From Bacteroidales bacterium (GTDB lineage Bacteria; Bacteroidota; Bacteroidia; Bacteroidales; F082): a DNA stretch of 64,000 bases. Shown in pieces: positions 1-9,144 of the stretch. Under the pieces are notes generated by a model. It was not told the DNA's origin. It saw only the letters and a program-made list of their open reading frames with translations, and did not search any database. Location: assembly GCA_013141455.1 (NCBI GenBank), contig JABFQW010000018.1:38389-102388 (forward strand), written 5' to 3'. The translations under genes and the position numbers were made by a program. Positions within the stretch are counted from its first letter, which is position 1. Each line of letters begins with the position of its first letter.

Positions 1-1
1 T

Positions 2-1198
2 TTCGAAACGAATAGTATTGATATTTCTAAGATTCAAACAATTGAAGATCTGAAATTTCTGCCAACCACCACCAAAGAAGATCTGCAGATTCAGAATATG
101 GACTTTCTATGTGTTCCCAAAAGTGAAATAACTGAATATACATCTACCTCAGGGACACTTGGCGCTCCGGTAACCATAGCATTAACAAACAATGATTTAT
201 CCCGTTTAGCATATAACGAATATCTTTCGTTTACAGCAACGGGAGCAACATCGTCCGATATTTTCCAACTTGCACTTACACTCGATAAGCAGTTTATGGC
301 CGGGATGGCATATTATCAGGGCGCGGCACGCTTAAAAGCTGGAGTTGTGCGCACTGGCCCGGGAGCTCCATCCATGCAATGGGAAACCATTTTCAGGGTA
401 AATTCAACTGCTATGGTTGTAGTCCCTTCCTTTATTCTGAAGTTGATTGATTATGCACAAGAGAATGGTATTGATTACCGGAATTCGCCTATGAGACGTG
501 CCATCTGCATTGGTGAAAATGTACGTGCCGACAATTTTGAACTCAATACCATAGGAAAGCGGATTAAAGAATTCTGGGATATTGAGTTGTTTTCAACCTA
601 TGCTTCTACCGAAATGCAGACAGCATTTACTGAATGCCCTGCCCGGAAAGGTGGTCATATTCATCCTGAACTACTCATAGCTGAAGTTTTAGATGATGAC
701 GGGAATTCTTTGTCCTTCGGCGAAAAAGGCGAACTCACTGTTACTACTTTGGATGTTGAAGGCATGCCACTCGTTCGCTACCGTACTGGTGACATATGTA
801 CTTTGATCAATCAACCCTGTGAGTGTGGGCGGCAAACTCTTCGGATTTCACCGATTCTTGGCCGCAAACAACAGATGATAAAGTTTAAAGGTACATCGCT
901 TTATCCTTCAGTTATTTATGAAATACTGAATTCGAACAACGACATTATCGATTATATTCTGGAAGTCTCATCAAATGAATTAGACACTGACGATATCCTC
1001 ATCTGGATCGCAGTAAAAGTTCCTTCCGAGAAGCTTCTTGCACAGCTGACATCATACCTGCATGCTTCACTGCGGGTTATGCCAAAGATCATCATTGCCG
1101 ATTTAGCCGAGATTCAAAAAAGGCAAAAAGGAGGTATTGGTCGCAAACCAATACGATTTGTTGATCGCCGAGTTATTGGTGAGCCTAATAATCATTAA
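2..1198 (+). CDS. PaaK-like adenylate-forming enzyme (phenylacetate-CoA ligase family), 5' end off the window
   Basis: The frame is open from base 2, so the gene enters from the left edge. An internal ATG at 98 is not the start, because the residues before it (LPTTTKEDL) match the conserved N-terminal segment of the PaaK family. The adenylate-forming signatures are present: TSGTLGAPV as the phosphate-binding loop, YASTE as the A5-like motif, and LVRYRTGD as the A8 motif. They are followed by a C-terminal lid domain with GRKQQMIKFKG. Such enzymes activate a carboxylate with ATP and load it onto CoA or a carrier. The substrate cannot be read from the sequence. About 30-40 residues are probably missing compared with the usual length of about 430 aa. 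Confidence 0.85.
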   Translation, partial: FETNSIDISKIQTIEDLKFLPTTTKEDLQIQNMDFLCVPKSEITEYTSTSGTLGAPVTIALTNNDLSRLAYNEYLSFTATGATSSDIFQLALTLDKQFMAGMAYYQGAARLKAGVVRTGPGAPSMQWETIFRVNSTAMVVVPSFILKLIDYAQENGIDYRNSPMRRAICIGENVRADNFELNTIGKRIKEFWDIELFSTYASTEMQTAFTECPARKGGHIHPELLIAEVLDDDGNSLSFGEKGELTVTTLDVEGMPLVRYRTGDICTLINQPCECGRQTLRISPILGRKQQMIKFKGTSLYPSVIYEILNSNNDIIDYILEVSSNELDTDDILIWIAVKVPSEKLLAQLTSYLHASLRVMPKIIIADLAEIQKRQKGGIGRKPIRFVDRRVIGEPNNH

Positions 1199-1390
1199 AT
1201 TTGTCAGAACTTCAATTTGATAGGAAGTCGTAAGTTGTTAAACAACACAAACTCAGTTTATTGGATATCTTTATTGGTTGCTATCCGTTGGGCAGTCAAA
1301 AACGTAAACACCGCCACAATTGTCCACCTGGATAATACGCATGCAAAATATCAACAGAAATATTGATTAAACCAAAGTTTATTTACCTGA

Positions 1391-1960
1391 TCATTTCATA
1401 TATTCAGCAGGTATGGCCATATCTGCTGAAATATGTTCAAAGAATTTAGTTGATTTCCATTCAGTTTCATACTGATCAAGTTTCTCTGGAATAAAATCAG
1501 CCAATTTCACATTCATACTTTGTATTTTGTCTTCTGGAGTAACAACAGGAGCTTTTTCGAGAATCAATTCTTTAGCCCGTTCAAAAAGTTCCGTTTCTTG
1601 AATAGTAACAGGAGCTAATCCAACGCGGGCCTTCCATGCGCCCATTTCTATATTTACAACAACAAGGTAAGTCCCACCTTCCTTAAGGTCTGCTGTAATA
1701 AATTCTTTATTTTCTGATGATGCCCAGAAAAGATTCTGGCCCGGATCACATTCATATCTCATATAATTTCTACCCTTAAAAATGCCGATGTATTTGTCCT
1801 GGTGGAAGAATTCAAAAGAAACCACGCCACCATAACTCGATACACGTACAAAATAGACAACAGCTTTCCCGGGAGCAGGTGGTGTAAATCCTTGACCTTT
1901 TGTAATGGTTATTCCAGTAAGTAATAAAATTAGTGTAAATAAAAAGACTTTTGCTTTCAT
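1391..1960 (-). CDS. secreted DUF2846-like protein
   Basis: This is a 189-aa protein with a clear N-terminal signal peptide (hydrophobic residues 4-20, cleavage near TKGQG). The segment PGKAVVYFVR, followed by a YIGIFKGRNYMRYECDPGQ-like stretch, resembles DUF2846 proteins, small envelope proteins of unknown function. In that family a short beta-rich domain carries a conserved GxYxxxxxxPG motif. The gene stands alone, convergent with the PaaK-like gene on its left and followed upstream by another small minus-strand gene. The family match is by eye and the role is unknown. Confidence 0.6.
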   Translation of the reverse strand: MKAKVFLFTLILLLTGITITKGQGFTPPAPGKAVVYFVRVSSYGGVVSFEFFHQDKYIGIFKGRNYMRYECDPGQNLFWASSENKEFITADLKEGGTYLVVVNIEMGAWKARVGLAPVTIQETELFERAKELILEKAPVVTPEDKIQSMNVKLADFIPEKLDQYETEWKSTKFFEHISADMAIPAEYMK

Positions 1961-2133
1961 TGGTTTGAATTTTATATATAATTATTGCGATTAAAAGCAC
2001 TTTCAACCCTGCATAACAACAGGTAAAAAAGCTGTTGACAATCAGCTAAACAGAATTATCCGCCAGGTTCTGTTTAATTGTTTGAATCAGAAAAATGGTG
2101 CAACGAATTATCAAATCAGTCTTATGTTATTTC

Positions 2134-2556
2134 CTAAAATCGATAGGCCAGTGAAACCATTTGACGAGGAGCAGGATTTAGATTTAAGGAGAGAGAGTTC
2201 AGCTTTTGAGTATAGGATCTTTTTTTTGCTCCTCCTATTGCCCACAATACAATTCCCCCGCCAGAAGCTGTTAGTCCTAATGCTGTACAAAGATATCCGG
2301 TGAGAAACTTAGAAGTTCCTGCGTCGGTCACCATATCAGGGTCATCAGCAATAGCATTTGACATGGTGGAAATACCAGCAATTGTTAGAACGGCCCCGCC
2401 AATTGTTAATACGATTCCCGCATTTCGCATGGTATTAAATTTTTGGACCTTGCTTTCATACAAAAACTTCTTTTTGTTTTGATCCTGAACCTGTGCTTGT
2501 AAAGTAAAATGCGAAAATAGCACACACATCATCATAATTAAAATGGTCTTTTTCAT
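2134..2556 (-). CDS. small secreted/membrane protein of unknown function
   Basis: This is a 140-aa protein with a signal peptide (residues 1-21, ending LQAQ). Two Gly/Ala/Ile-rich hydrophobic segments follow, at about residues 46-66 and 88-108, separated by an Asp-rich loop. The C-terminus ends in Phe (LAYRF), which is typical of outer-membrane or membrane-associated Bacteroidota proteins. A coiled or charged segment (QDQNKKKFLYESKVQ) precedes the first hydrophobic stretch. I do not recognise a family. It does not share an obvious promoter with the 1391-1960 gene. Confidence 0.5.
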   Translation of the reverse strand: MKKTILIMMMCVLFSHFTLQAQVQDQNKKKFLYESKVQKFNTMRNAGIVLTIGGAVLTIAGISTMSNAIADDPDMVTDAGTSKFLTGYLCTALGLTASGGGIVLWAIGGAKKRSYTQKLNSLSLNLNPAPRQMVSLAYRF

Positions 2557-3082
2557 AGGCTTTGTTTTATTGATTGTTAGTAACTGTTATGCAAATAACG
2601 ATAAAATATCAATAGTATCGGAAAAATCAACAAAATATTTTTCAAATGATATATCATATTGATAACCAAGGTTTAATGTGTTTATTTCCTTTATTTATTC
2701 GTAACATAACCACTCTAAAAGAAAGATCATCACTTCTTTTTTGAATGTCATTATTTTCAGACTTTTTACAGAATTCCTAAAAATTCAAGGAGTTTAATCA
2801 ATGACAGTTTGATTTAAGAAGCTTTTTTTGCGTTCAATGTGTAGTTGGTGAAACCAATGAAGGTTGATATGGTTTAGAAACATTTTCCCTTGTTGTATAT
2901 CAATTTACCCCATTACCAAATTCCTGTCCACACACTATGATTGTATAATTTTGGTCAAATAGAAAACTGTCTGTCAGCCACAGGTTCGGCTTTTAATGTA
3001 GATTCAATATAAATTGAGGCCAATTTGTACCATTATTTATTTTATTGTTAATTTTATCACAATAAAAAAATGGTACTTTGTT
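2557..3082. other. AT-rich intergenic region before the DHOD-like/Hdr/Flx operon
   Basis: There is no gene in these 526 bases. A Bacteroidota-type -7 match (TAATTTTG, 2946-2953) lies about 130 nt before the DHOD-like start and could serve the operon. No convincing -33 TTTG stands at the right distance, so it is only a weak candidate. The ORF could be extended upstream to an ATG at 3014, but that adds 23 hydrophobic residues with no family counterpart, so the sequence was left as intergenic. Confidence 0.4.
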
Positions 3083-4117
3083 ATGATTGATCTTAGATGT
3101 AATTATTTGGGTTTACCATTAAAAAACCCAATAATAATAGGTAGTTCGGGATTAACTTCCACGATCGAGAATCTTATTGCCATCGAAAAGGGTGGTGCAG
3201 GTGCTGTAGTATTAAAATCCATTTTTGAAGAACAGATCAAATTTGAAACAGATAAACTGCTGCATTCTCATGAAGACGATATGCAATCGTGGCAGGAAGC
3301 TTTCGAAGGAATCGTCAGTTCTGATGAATCCTATTATGATGAAGCGTACGAATACCTGACAAATTATGCACAGGAGCATACGCTTGATCTCTATCTTAAA
3401 TTAGTGAAGGATGCTAAAAAGGCCATCAATATACCCGTTATCGCCAGCATCCACTGCAACACACAATACGACTGGCAGTATTTCGCCAAGCGCTTACAGG
3501 ACGCTGGTGCAGATGCGATCGAACTGAATGCCTATATTTTACCTTCCGACTTTACAAAATCAGGAAGTGAGAACGAACAGATGTATTTCGATATCATCAC
3601 CGAAGTAAAAAAATATGTCAGCATACCGGTTTCATTGAAGATAGGTTATTACTTCTCGAGCTTAGCACAGATGGCTTCCAGACTCTCGGAAACGGGAATC
3701 GCGGGGCTTACCTTGTTCAACCGACCATTCAATCCGGATATCGATATCAACACCCTCGAAGTAAATGCCTCAAATATGTTCAGCAACCCCGAAGAATATT
3801 CGCAATCACTGCGTTGGGTTGCCTTGTTGTCGGGCAGAATCAGTTGCGACATTGCTGCTTCAACGGGGATTCATACCTATGACACCATCATCAAACAACT
3901 GCTGGCCGGTGCCGATGCAGTACAGGTGGTTTCGCTGTTCTACCGAAACGGATTTGATGTTTTACCGGGGATAATTAAGGATATTGAAAAGTGGATGACG
4001 GAACACAACTATCATTCAATAGCCGATTTCAAGGGCCTGATGAGTAAGGCGCATATCAACAATCCGGCTTCCTACGAACGGGTTCAGTTCATTCGTCAGT
4101 ATTCAAGCATCGTTTAA
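3083..4117 (+). CDS. dihydroorotate dehydrogenase-like FMN flavoprotein
   Basis: This is a 344-aa TIM-barrel flavoprotein of the DHOD/PyrD superfamily. The start at 3083 gives MIDLRCNYLGLPLKNPIIIG, the family's usual beginning; the longer reading from 3014 was rejected. Family-like segments include GGAGAVVLKS near the N-terminus, GADAIELNAY in the middle, PVSLKIGYYFS, and GADAVQVVS at the FMN phosphate site. It lies 20 nt before hdrC and seems to lead the Hdr-Flx operon. It is therefore more likely a redox partner or a DHOD-like protein of unknown substrate than the pyrimidine enzyme itself. I could not identify the catalytic Cys or Ser base of true DHODs. Confidence 0.75.
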   Translation: MIDLRCNYLGLPLKNPIIIGSSGLTSTIENLIAIEKGGAGAVVLKSIFEEQIKFETDKLLHSHEDDMQSWQEAFEGIVSSDESYYDEAYEYLTNYAQEHTLDLYLKLVKDAKKAINIPVIASIHCNTQYDWQYFAKRLQDAGADAIELNAYILPSDFTKSGSENEQMYFDIITEVKKYVSIPVSLKIGYYFSSLAQMASRLSETGIAGLTLFNRPFNPDIDINTLEVNASNMFSNPEEYSQSLRWVALLSGRISCDIAASTGIHTYDTIIKQLLAGADAVQVVSLFYRNGFDVLPGIIKDIEKWMTEHNYHSIADFKGLMSKAHINNPASYERVQFIRQYSSIV

Positions 4118-4137
4118 CGAAATGTAAAGGAAATAAT

Positions 4138-4713
4138 ATGTCACATTCAGCGCATTTGATCGAAAGAGATTCGTTGGCTTATGCCATCGAAAAACATGTC
4201 GAAGTGCATACACAGAAATGTTATCAGTGTGGTAAATGTTCGGCCGGTTGCCCTGTGGCAACGGAAATGGATTTACCACCCAGTCTGGTGATGCGTTTAC
4301 TTCAGACCGAAAGAAAAGAAAACGATGAAAAGGTGCTCCGGTCCGAATCGATCTGGCTGTGCCTTACCTGCGAGATGTGCCTGAGCCGCTGCCCGATGGA
4401 AATCGATATCCCTTCGATGATGGATTATCTGCGGCAGAAATCGAGGAGTGAGAAAAAAGTCAATCCGAAAATGAAGAATATCGTGTCATTTCACAAGGCA
4501 TTTCTGCATTCCATTCAATACACGGGACGGCTTTTCGAATTGGGTCTGATACTCGACTACAAGCGTCAATCGTTAAACCTTACTCAGGACATGATGCTTG
4601 CCCCGAAGATGATTGGAAATGGCAAATTACATTTTATACCCGAGATGATGAAAGATATGCCACATATCACCAGGATATTCAAAAAAACTATAGGGAAAGG
4701 AGGTTCGAAATGA
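4138..4713 (+). CDS. hdrC: HdrC-like heterodisulfide reductase subunit, two [4Fe-4S] clusters
   Basis: This 191-aa protein carries two ferredoxin motifs CxxCxxCxxxCP: Cys28/31/34/38 and Cys75/78/81/85. This is the standard layout of HdrC, which passes electrons between HdrA and HdrB. The remaining C-terminal half is the usual helical domain. Its stop overlaps the hdrB start (ATGA, 4710-4713), so the two are translationally coupled. Together with the downstream hdrA, flxD, flxC, flxB and flxA genes it makes up an FlxABCD-HdrABC type complex, so its disulfide-type acceptor is probably a protein such as DsrC rather than methanogen CoM-S-S-CoB (inference). Confidence 0.9.
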   Translation: MSHSAHLIERDSLAYAIEKHVEVHTQKCYQCGKCSAGCPVATEMDLPPSLVMRLLQTERKENDEKVLRSESIWLCLTCEMCLSRCPMEIDIPSMMDYLRQKSRSEKKVNPKMKNIVSFHKAFLHSIQYTGRLFELGLILDYKRQSLNLTQDMMLAPKMIGNGKLHFIPEMMKDMPHITRIFKKTIGKGGSK

Positions 4714-5555
4714 AAATTGGAATCTATCCCGGCTGTTCGTTGACCGGATCGGCGCGCGATTATAATGAATCGGTTTTTGCGCTGGCAAAAGCATTTGATA
4801 TCGAACTTGTGCAGGTCCCTGACTGGAATTGCTGTGGTGCTACGGCAGCCCATAATTTAAACAAAGAATTATCGCTTTCATTGCCTGCAAGGATTCTGGC
4901 AACGGCCGAGAAAAATGGTCTTGATGAAGTATTAGTTCCCTGTGCAGCCTGTTACAGCCGTCTTGCCGTAACGCAACATGAGTTGAAAATGAATCCGGAA
5001 CTGAAAAACCGCATCGGTGAGATCATTGGTATGGACTATCGTGGAACAACAAAACTTATCAATGTGATCGAATGGATTGATGCATATATTATTCCGAATC
5101 TTGAAGGGAGAATCACGAAACCATTCGACTACAAAGTTGCCTGTTATTACGGCTGTTTGATGGTGCGTCCGAACAAGGTTCTGAATTACGACCGTGCCGA
5201 AGACCCACAAACCATGGATATCGCCATGGAAAAGATTGGTGCACACCCACTCTATTTTCCCTTTAAGACTGAGTGTTGCGGCGCCGGACTATCCGTTTCG
5301 CGTACCGAAATAGTGGCAAAACTATCCGGTAAAATCATTGAAGATGCCGAACACCGTGGCGCCGATACTTTGATTGTCGCCTGCCCGATGTGTCACTCAA
5401 ACTTAGATATGCGACGCCCTTCCATCAATAAATACTGGGAATCGGACTTTAAATTGCCGGTGATGTATGTGACCCAGGCGATCGGACTGGCCGTTGGCCT
5501 CACCGCAAAAGATGTTGGTTTACAACGTCATTTCGTAAAGGTAAATATCAGTTAA
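4710..5555 (+). CDS. hdrB: HdrB-like heterodisulfide reductase catalytic subunit (two CCG domains)
   Basis: This 281-aa protein has two cysteine-rich CCG domains. The first has PGCSLTGSA, then WNCCGA, then PCAACYSRL. The second has CYYGCL, then TECCGAGLS, then CPMCH. This pattern (C...CC...CxxC, twice) binds the non-cubane [4Fe-4S] clusters that cleave the disulfide in HdrB. The protein is soluble with no signal peptide. The gene starts inside the hdrC stop codon and is followed after 71 nt by hdrA. Confidence 0.9.
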   Translation: MKIGIYPGCSLTGSARDYNESVFALAKAFDIELVQVPDWNCCGATAAHNLNKELSLSLPARILATAEKNGLDEVLVPCAACYSRLAVTQHELKMNPELKNRIGEIIGMDYRGTTKLINVIEWIDAYIIPNLEGRITKPFDYKVACYYGCLMVRPNKVLNYDRAEDPQTMDIAMEKIGAHPLYFPFKTECCGAGLSVSRTEIVAKLSGKIIEDAEHRGADTLIVACPMCHSNLDMRRPSINKYWESDFKLPVMYVTQAIGLAVGLTAKDVGLQRHFVKVNIS

Positions 5556-5626
5556 TCAGTAAAAAGCATCCATGAATTCATTTGCTTTCCATTGAATGAA
5601 ATAATCAATATCTAAAGAAAAAAAAG

Positions 5627-7630
5627 ATGGCCAGAATTGGAGTTTTTGTTTGTCATTGTGGCGAAAATATAAGCGCAACGGTCGATTGTCATAAAGTGGC
5701 TGAAACGGTTGGTAAGTTAAAACACGTTGCTTTCAGTACTGATTATAAGTATATGTGTTCCGATCCGGGACAAACGCTGATCAAGGAAGCAATCAAAGAA
5801 CATAACCTTACAGGGATTGTTGTTTCGGCATGTTCGCCGCGTATGCACGAGCCCACCTTCCGGAAAGCTGCCGCTGAAGCAGGTCTGAATCCATTTTTAT
5901 GTGAAATGGCCAACCTTCGTGAGCATTGCTCGTGGGTGCACGAAAAAAATGACATGACCACCGACAAGGCAATTGACCTTGTGCGGACTTTGGTCGAAAA
6001 AGTGAAAATCAATTCAGCCTTACAGCCCATAAAAGTTCCGGTCACCAAAACCGCGCTTGTTATTGGTGGTGGAATCGCGGGGATTCAATCGGCGCTCGAT
6101 ATCGCCAATACCGGCCACAAAGTGATACTGGTCGAACGCTCGCCTTCCATCGGCGGACATATGTCGCAGTTATCCGAAACCTTCCCCACACTCGACTGTT
6201 CGCAATGTATCCTCACTCCCCGTATGGTTGAGGTGGCCCAGCATCCGAATATCACGCTTTATACATACGCCGAAGTGGAAGGACTGGATGGTTTTATCGG
6301 CAATTTCACGGTAAAGATCCGCAAGAAATCGAAGAGTCTGGATGAGAAAATCTGCACTGGATGTGGCTTGTGCACCACCAAATGTCCGCAGAAAAAGATC
6401 CCGAACGAATTTGAGGAAGGATTGGGTTTCCGGCCTGCCATTTATGTGCCATTTCCGCAGGCTGTGCCAAATAAACCTGTTATCGACCGCGAACATTGCA
6501 CCTATTATATCAAAGGAAAATGTAAAGTTTGTGAGGTTGTTTGTCCGACCAAAGCGATCCGCTTCGATCAGCCCGATGAGGTGATTGAAGTACAGATCGG
6601 CGCCATCGTGATCGCCACCGGATTTGATATCAAACGGGCCGATTTCTTTCCTGAATACGGGTTTGGAAAATACAAAGATGTTATCGATGGATTGCAGTTT
6701 GAGCGTCTCGCCTCTGCTTCAGGGCCTACATCGGGCGCCATACTACGCCCTTCGGATGGTCAGGTACCAAAAAACATCGTGTTTGTTGCCTGCGCCGGCT
6801 CACGCGATCCAGCCAAAGGAATCGCCTATTGTTCAAAGATTTGCTGTATGTACACGGCCAAACATGCCATGTTGTACAAACATAAGGTGCATGAAGGGAA
6901 AGCATCGATATTCTATATGGATATCAGGTCGGCAGGGAAAAACTATGAGGAATTTGTGCGCCGTGCCATCGAGGAAGATTATGTGAATTACATACGTGGC
7001 AGGGTATCCACCATTTATGAGCGTGATGGAAAATTGATTGTGAAAGGCGTTGATACATTACTTGGTGGTCAACCGGTTGAGATTGTGGCCGATATGGTTG
7101 TTCTGGCCACGGCTGGTGTGGCAAATCATGGTGCTGAAGAACTTGCCCAGCGATTGCATGTTTCCTACGATTCACACAAGTTTTTTGCAGAAGCACATCC
7201 TAAACTGAAACCGGTTGAAACGAATACCGCAGGTATTTTTCTGGCAGGTGCCTGTCAGAATCCGAAAGATATTCCCGATTCTGTTTCACAGGCATCAGGA
7301 GCAGCCGTTAAGGTGGCCGCCCTGTTCTCGCAGAATGAGCTTACGCGCGAACCATTGGTAGCTTTCGTGAACCGTACGGCGCCTCCGTTGTATTCAACCT
7401 GCGTGGGATGTTTTCTTTGCCAGTCGGTTTGCCCTTACCAGGCTATCGAGCGCGAAGATTTCAAAACCCGTGATGGAAAAATCATCAAAACGGTTGCGAA
7501 AATCAATGAAGGCCTCTGCCAAGGGTGTGGAACCTGCGTTGCCTTGTGCCGTTCCAAATCGATTGACTTACACGGTTATACAAACAACCAGATGTACACC
7601 GAGGTAATGGCGTTGTTGAATGAGTATTGA
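5627..7630 (+). CDS. hdrA: HdrA-like FAD and iron-sulfur subunit, candidate electron-bifurcating centre
   Basis: This is a 667-aa protein with the HdrA layout. An N-terminal Cys region (VCHCGENIS, then CSPRMHEPTFR) precedes a Rossmann/FAD domain with VIGGGIAGIQSA near residue 147. A ferredoxin motif follows from Cys243 (CTGCGLCTTKCP), then a second cluster region from Cys291 (CTYYIKGKCKVCEVVCP). The C-terminal pair of ferredoxin motifs starts at Cys592 and Cys631; the last motif ends in CR rather than CP. In HdrA proteins the FAD performs flavin-based electron bifurcation, coupling exergonic and endergonic electron transfer. It follows hdrCB in the same direction. A repeat element separates it from flxD. 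Confidence 0.9.
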   Translation: MARIGVFVCHCGENISATVDCHKVAETVGKLKHVAFSTDYKYMCSDPGQTLIKEAIKEHNLTGIVVSACSPRMHEPTFRKAAAEAGLNPFLCEMANLREHCSWVHEKNDMTTDKAIDLVRTLVEKVKINSALQPIKVPVTKTALVIGGGIAGIQSALDIANTGHKVILVERSPSIGGHMSQLSETFPTLDCSQCILTPRMVEVAQHPNITLYTYAEVEGLDGFIGNFTVKIRKKSKSLDEKICTGCGLCTTKCPQKKIPNEFEEGLGFRPAIYVPFPQAVPNKPVIDREHCTYYIKGKCKVCEVVCPTKAIRFDQPDEVIEVQIGAIVIATGFDIKRADFFPEYGFGKYKDVIDGLQFERLASASGPTSGAILRPSDGQVPKNIVFVACAGSRDPAKGIAYCSKICCMYTAKHAMLYKHKVHEGKASIFYMDIRSAGKNYEEFVRRAIEEDYVNYIRGRVSTIYERDGKLIVKGVDTLLGGQPVEIVADMVVLATAGVANHGAEELAQRLHVSYDSHKFFAEAHPKLKPVETNTAGIFLAGACQNPKDIPDSVSQASGAAVKVAALFSQNELTREPLVAFVNRTAPPLYSTCVGCFLCQSVCPYQAIEREDFKTRDGKIIKTVAKINEGLCQGCGTCVALCRSKSIDLHGYTNNQMYTEVMALLNEY

Positions 7631-7894
7631 GAAGTTCGGAGTTCGGAGTTGGGAGTTGGAAGTTAGAAGTGGGAAGAGAAAAGTTGAAAAGAATTAAACA
7701 TTATTTATATCGAGAAGTTATGATGAAGTTAAATGATAAAATCAAAATTACCGTGGAAACATTCACTTCGGTCTTCGGTCTTCCACTTCGAGAGCCTCAG
7801 TGGCCGCGTTGTGGTGTCAGACTTCGGTCTTCCGACTTCGGTCTTCCAACTTCCCACTTCCCACTTTTTAAATTAACACACAAACAAAAAATAT
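7631..7894. repeat. intergenic inverted repeat of the GTTCGGAGTT/AACTTCC type
   Basis: The left arm (about 7631-7680) is a run of GTTCGGAGTT and GGAAGTTAGAAG-like decamers. The right arm (about 7768-7867) is the imperfect reverse complement, with CTTCGGTCTTCC and CTTCCCACTTCCCAC. A 93-aa open frame through it is low-complexity and encoded by the repeat, so it is not called a gene. A similar motif recurs near 59438-59480. Elements of this type are common between genes in Bacteroidota. Here it sits inside an operon, between hdrA and flxD, and could form an mRNA hairpin that tunes the ratio of Hdr to Flx subunits (inference). Confidence 0.65.
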
Positions 7895-8347
7895 ATGTCA
7901 GAGTTTGAACCAAAAGTAGTCGCATTCGTTTGTAACTGGTGCACCTATGCGGGAGCCGATTTGACCGGCACCAGCCGTATCAGATATGCCAGCAATGTCA
8001 AAATCATCCGTTTCCCATGCACCGGACGCATCGACTTTATGCTTCTTCTGAAATCATTTGCCAACGGTGCAGATGGTATCATCGTTTCGGGTTGTCATCC
8101 CAACGACTGCCATTACACCTCGGGCAATTTTCATGCGAAACGAAGGTGGATCATGTTTAAAGAACTGATGGATTTCATGGGTATCGATATGAACCGTATC
8201 ACTTTTTCGTGGGTCTCGGCGGCTGAAGGCGCCCGATGGGCCGAGGTGGTGAATACCACAGTTGCCCGTATCCGCGAACTGGGGCCTTATGTTTCATACA
8301 AACAAATGGTGAATACAGCTGTAGAAGAGGAGGTGACAAATGATTAA
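7895..8347 (+). CDS. flxD: FlxD / MvhD-like [2Fe-2S] subunit
   Basis: This 150-aa protein matches the MvhD family (delta subunit of methyl-viologen-reducing hydrogenase). VCNWCTYAGAD stands at the N-terminus, then FPCTGRID and SGCHPNDCHY. The conserved cysteines ligate an iron-sulfur cluster that links a partner oxidoreductase to HdrA. No hydrogenase large subunit is present nearby. The partners here are FlxC, FlxB and FlxA, so electrons should come from NAD(P)H and not from H2. Its last codons overlap the start of flxC by 8 nt. Confidence 0.88.
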   Translation: MSEFEPKVVAFVCNWCTYAGADLTGTSRIRYASNVKIIRFPCTGRIDFMLLLKSFANGADGIIVSGCHPNDCHYTSGNFHAKRRWIMFKELMDFMGIDMNRITFSWVSAAEGARWAEVVNTTVARIRELGPYVSYKQMVNTAVEEEVTND

Positions 8348-9143
8348 TCTGGTATCACGCGCGGATGAATTACTCGAAAGCAAGGCTGTTCAGGTAGTAA
8401 TTGGTTACGAAGCCGGATCAACCGGTAAAGCACGACCTGCTTTTATTACTGATCCATCGAAAACCGGTTCACTTATTTTTGATGATCGCTGTGTGCAGAA
8501 CCTGGCGGTCTATCTTACCAAAAAAGAAGTTCGGTATTTTGGCAAAGCAGCCATTGTCGCTACCCTGCCCATCATGCGAAGTATCATGATGCTGATATCC
8601 GAACAACAGGTATTTGCTGAAAATATCGTGGTGCTGGGCGTGTCAGCCGAAGGAAAATACATAGATATCGCCGGTATAGAGGTGATGCAGCAATATATCG
8701 CCACATGCGATTTGGGTAATCCGGCCAAAGATCAGGAAACACTTGCCATGCTGAATAAAATGAGCACGCAGCAAAAATTTGATTTCTGGCAGAAGGAACT
8801 CTCAAAATGCATCAAATGTTATGCCTGTCGTCAGGCTTGCCCGATGTGTTACTGCACCCGTTGCGCTGTCGAATGCAACCAGCCGCAATGGATTCCTGTT
8901 CAGTCGAACCTTCATGGAAATACAGACTGGCATATACTGCGAGCCATGCACCTTGCCGGACGATGCATCAGCTGCGGCGAATGTGGCCGTGCCTGTCCGG
9001 TAAATATACCCTGTCATCTGCTGACCATGCACATGGCCGATCAGGTGCATAATTATTTCAATGTGTATGCCGGAACAACGGATAAGATGAGTTCTGTTAT
9101 GTCAACCTTTGAACCCAACGATAAAGAAAGCTTTATTCAATAA
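8340..9143 (+). CDS. flxC: FlxC-like iron-sulfur protein
   Basis: This 267-aa protein has a C-terminal cluster-binding part. A Cys-dense segment CIKCYACRQACP followed by MCYCTRCAVEC comes first, then a ferredoxin motif CISCGECGRACP. The N-terminal half has no cysteine-rich motif and resembles the non-catalytic part of F420-hydrogenase-beta-like proteins. Translation is coupled to flxD by an 8-nt overlap. In the FlxABCD-HdrABC system FlxC is one of the iron-sulfur subunits carrying electrons from the NADH-oxidising flavoprotein toward FlxD and HdrA. The exact FlxB/FlxC assignment is by gene order and domain layout. Confidence 0.75.
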   Translation: MINLVSRADELLESKAVQVVIGYEAGSTGKARPAFITDPSKTGSLIFDDRCVQNLAVYLTKKEVRYFGKAAIVATLPIMRSIMMLISEQQVFAENIVVLGVSAEGKYIDIAGIEVMQQYIATCDLGNPAKDQETLAMLNKMSTQQKFDFWQKELSKCIKCYACRQACPMCYCTRCAVECNQPQWIPVQSNLHGNTDWHILRAMHLAGRCISCGECGRACPVNIPCHLLTMHMADQVHNYFNVYAGTTDKMSSVMSTFEPNDKESFIQ

Positions 9144-9144
9144 T

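Noticed and set aside
7627..7908. 93-aa open frame after hdrA
   Set aside because: It is encoded by the GTTCGGAGTT inverted repeat, is low-complexity, has no family match and overlaps flxD in another frame.
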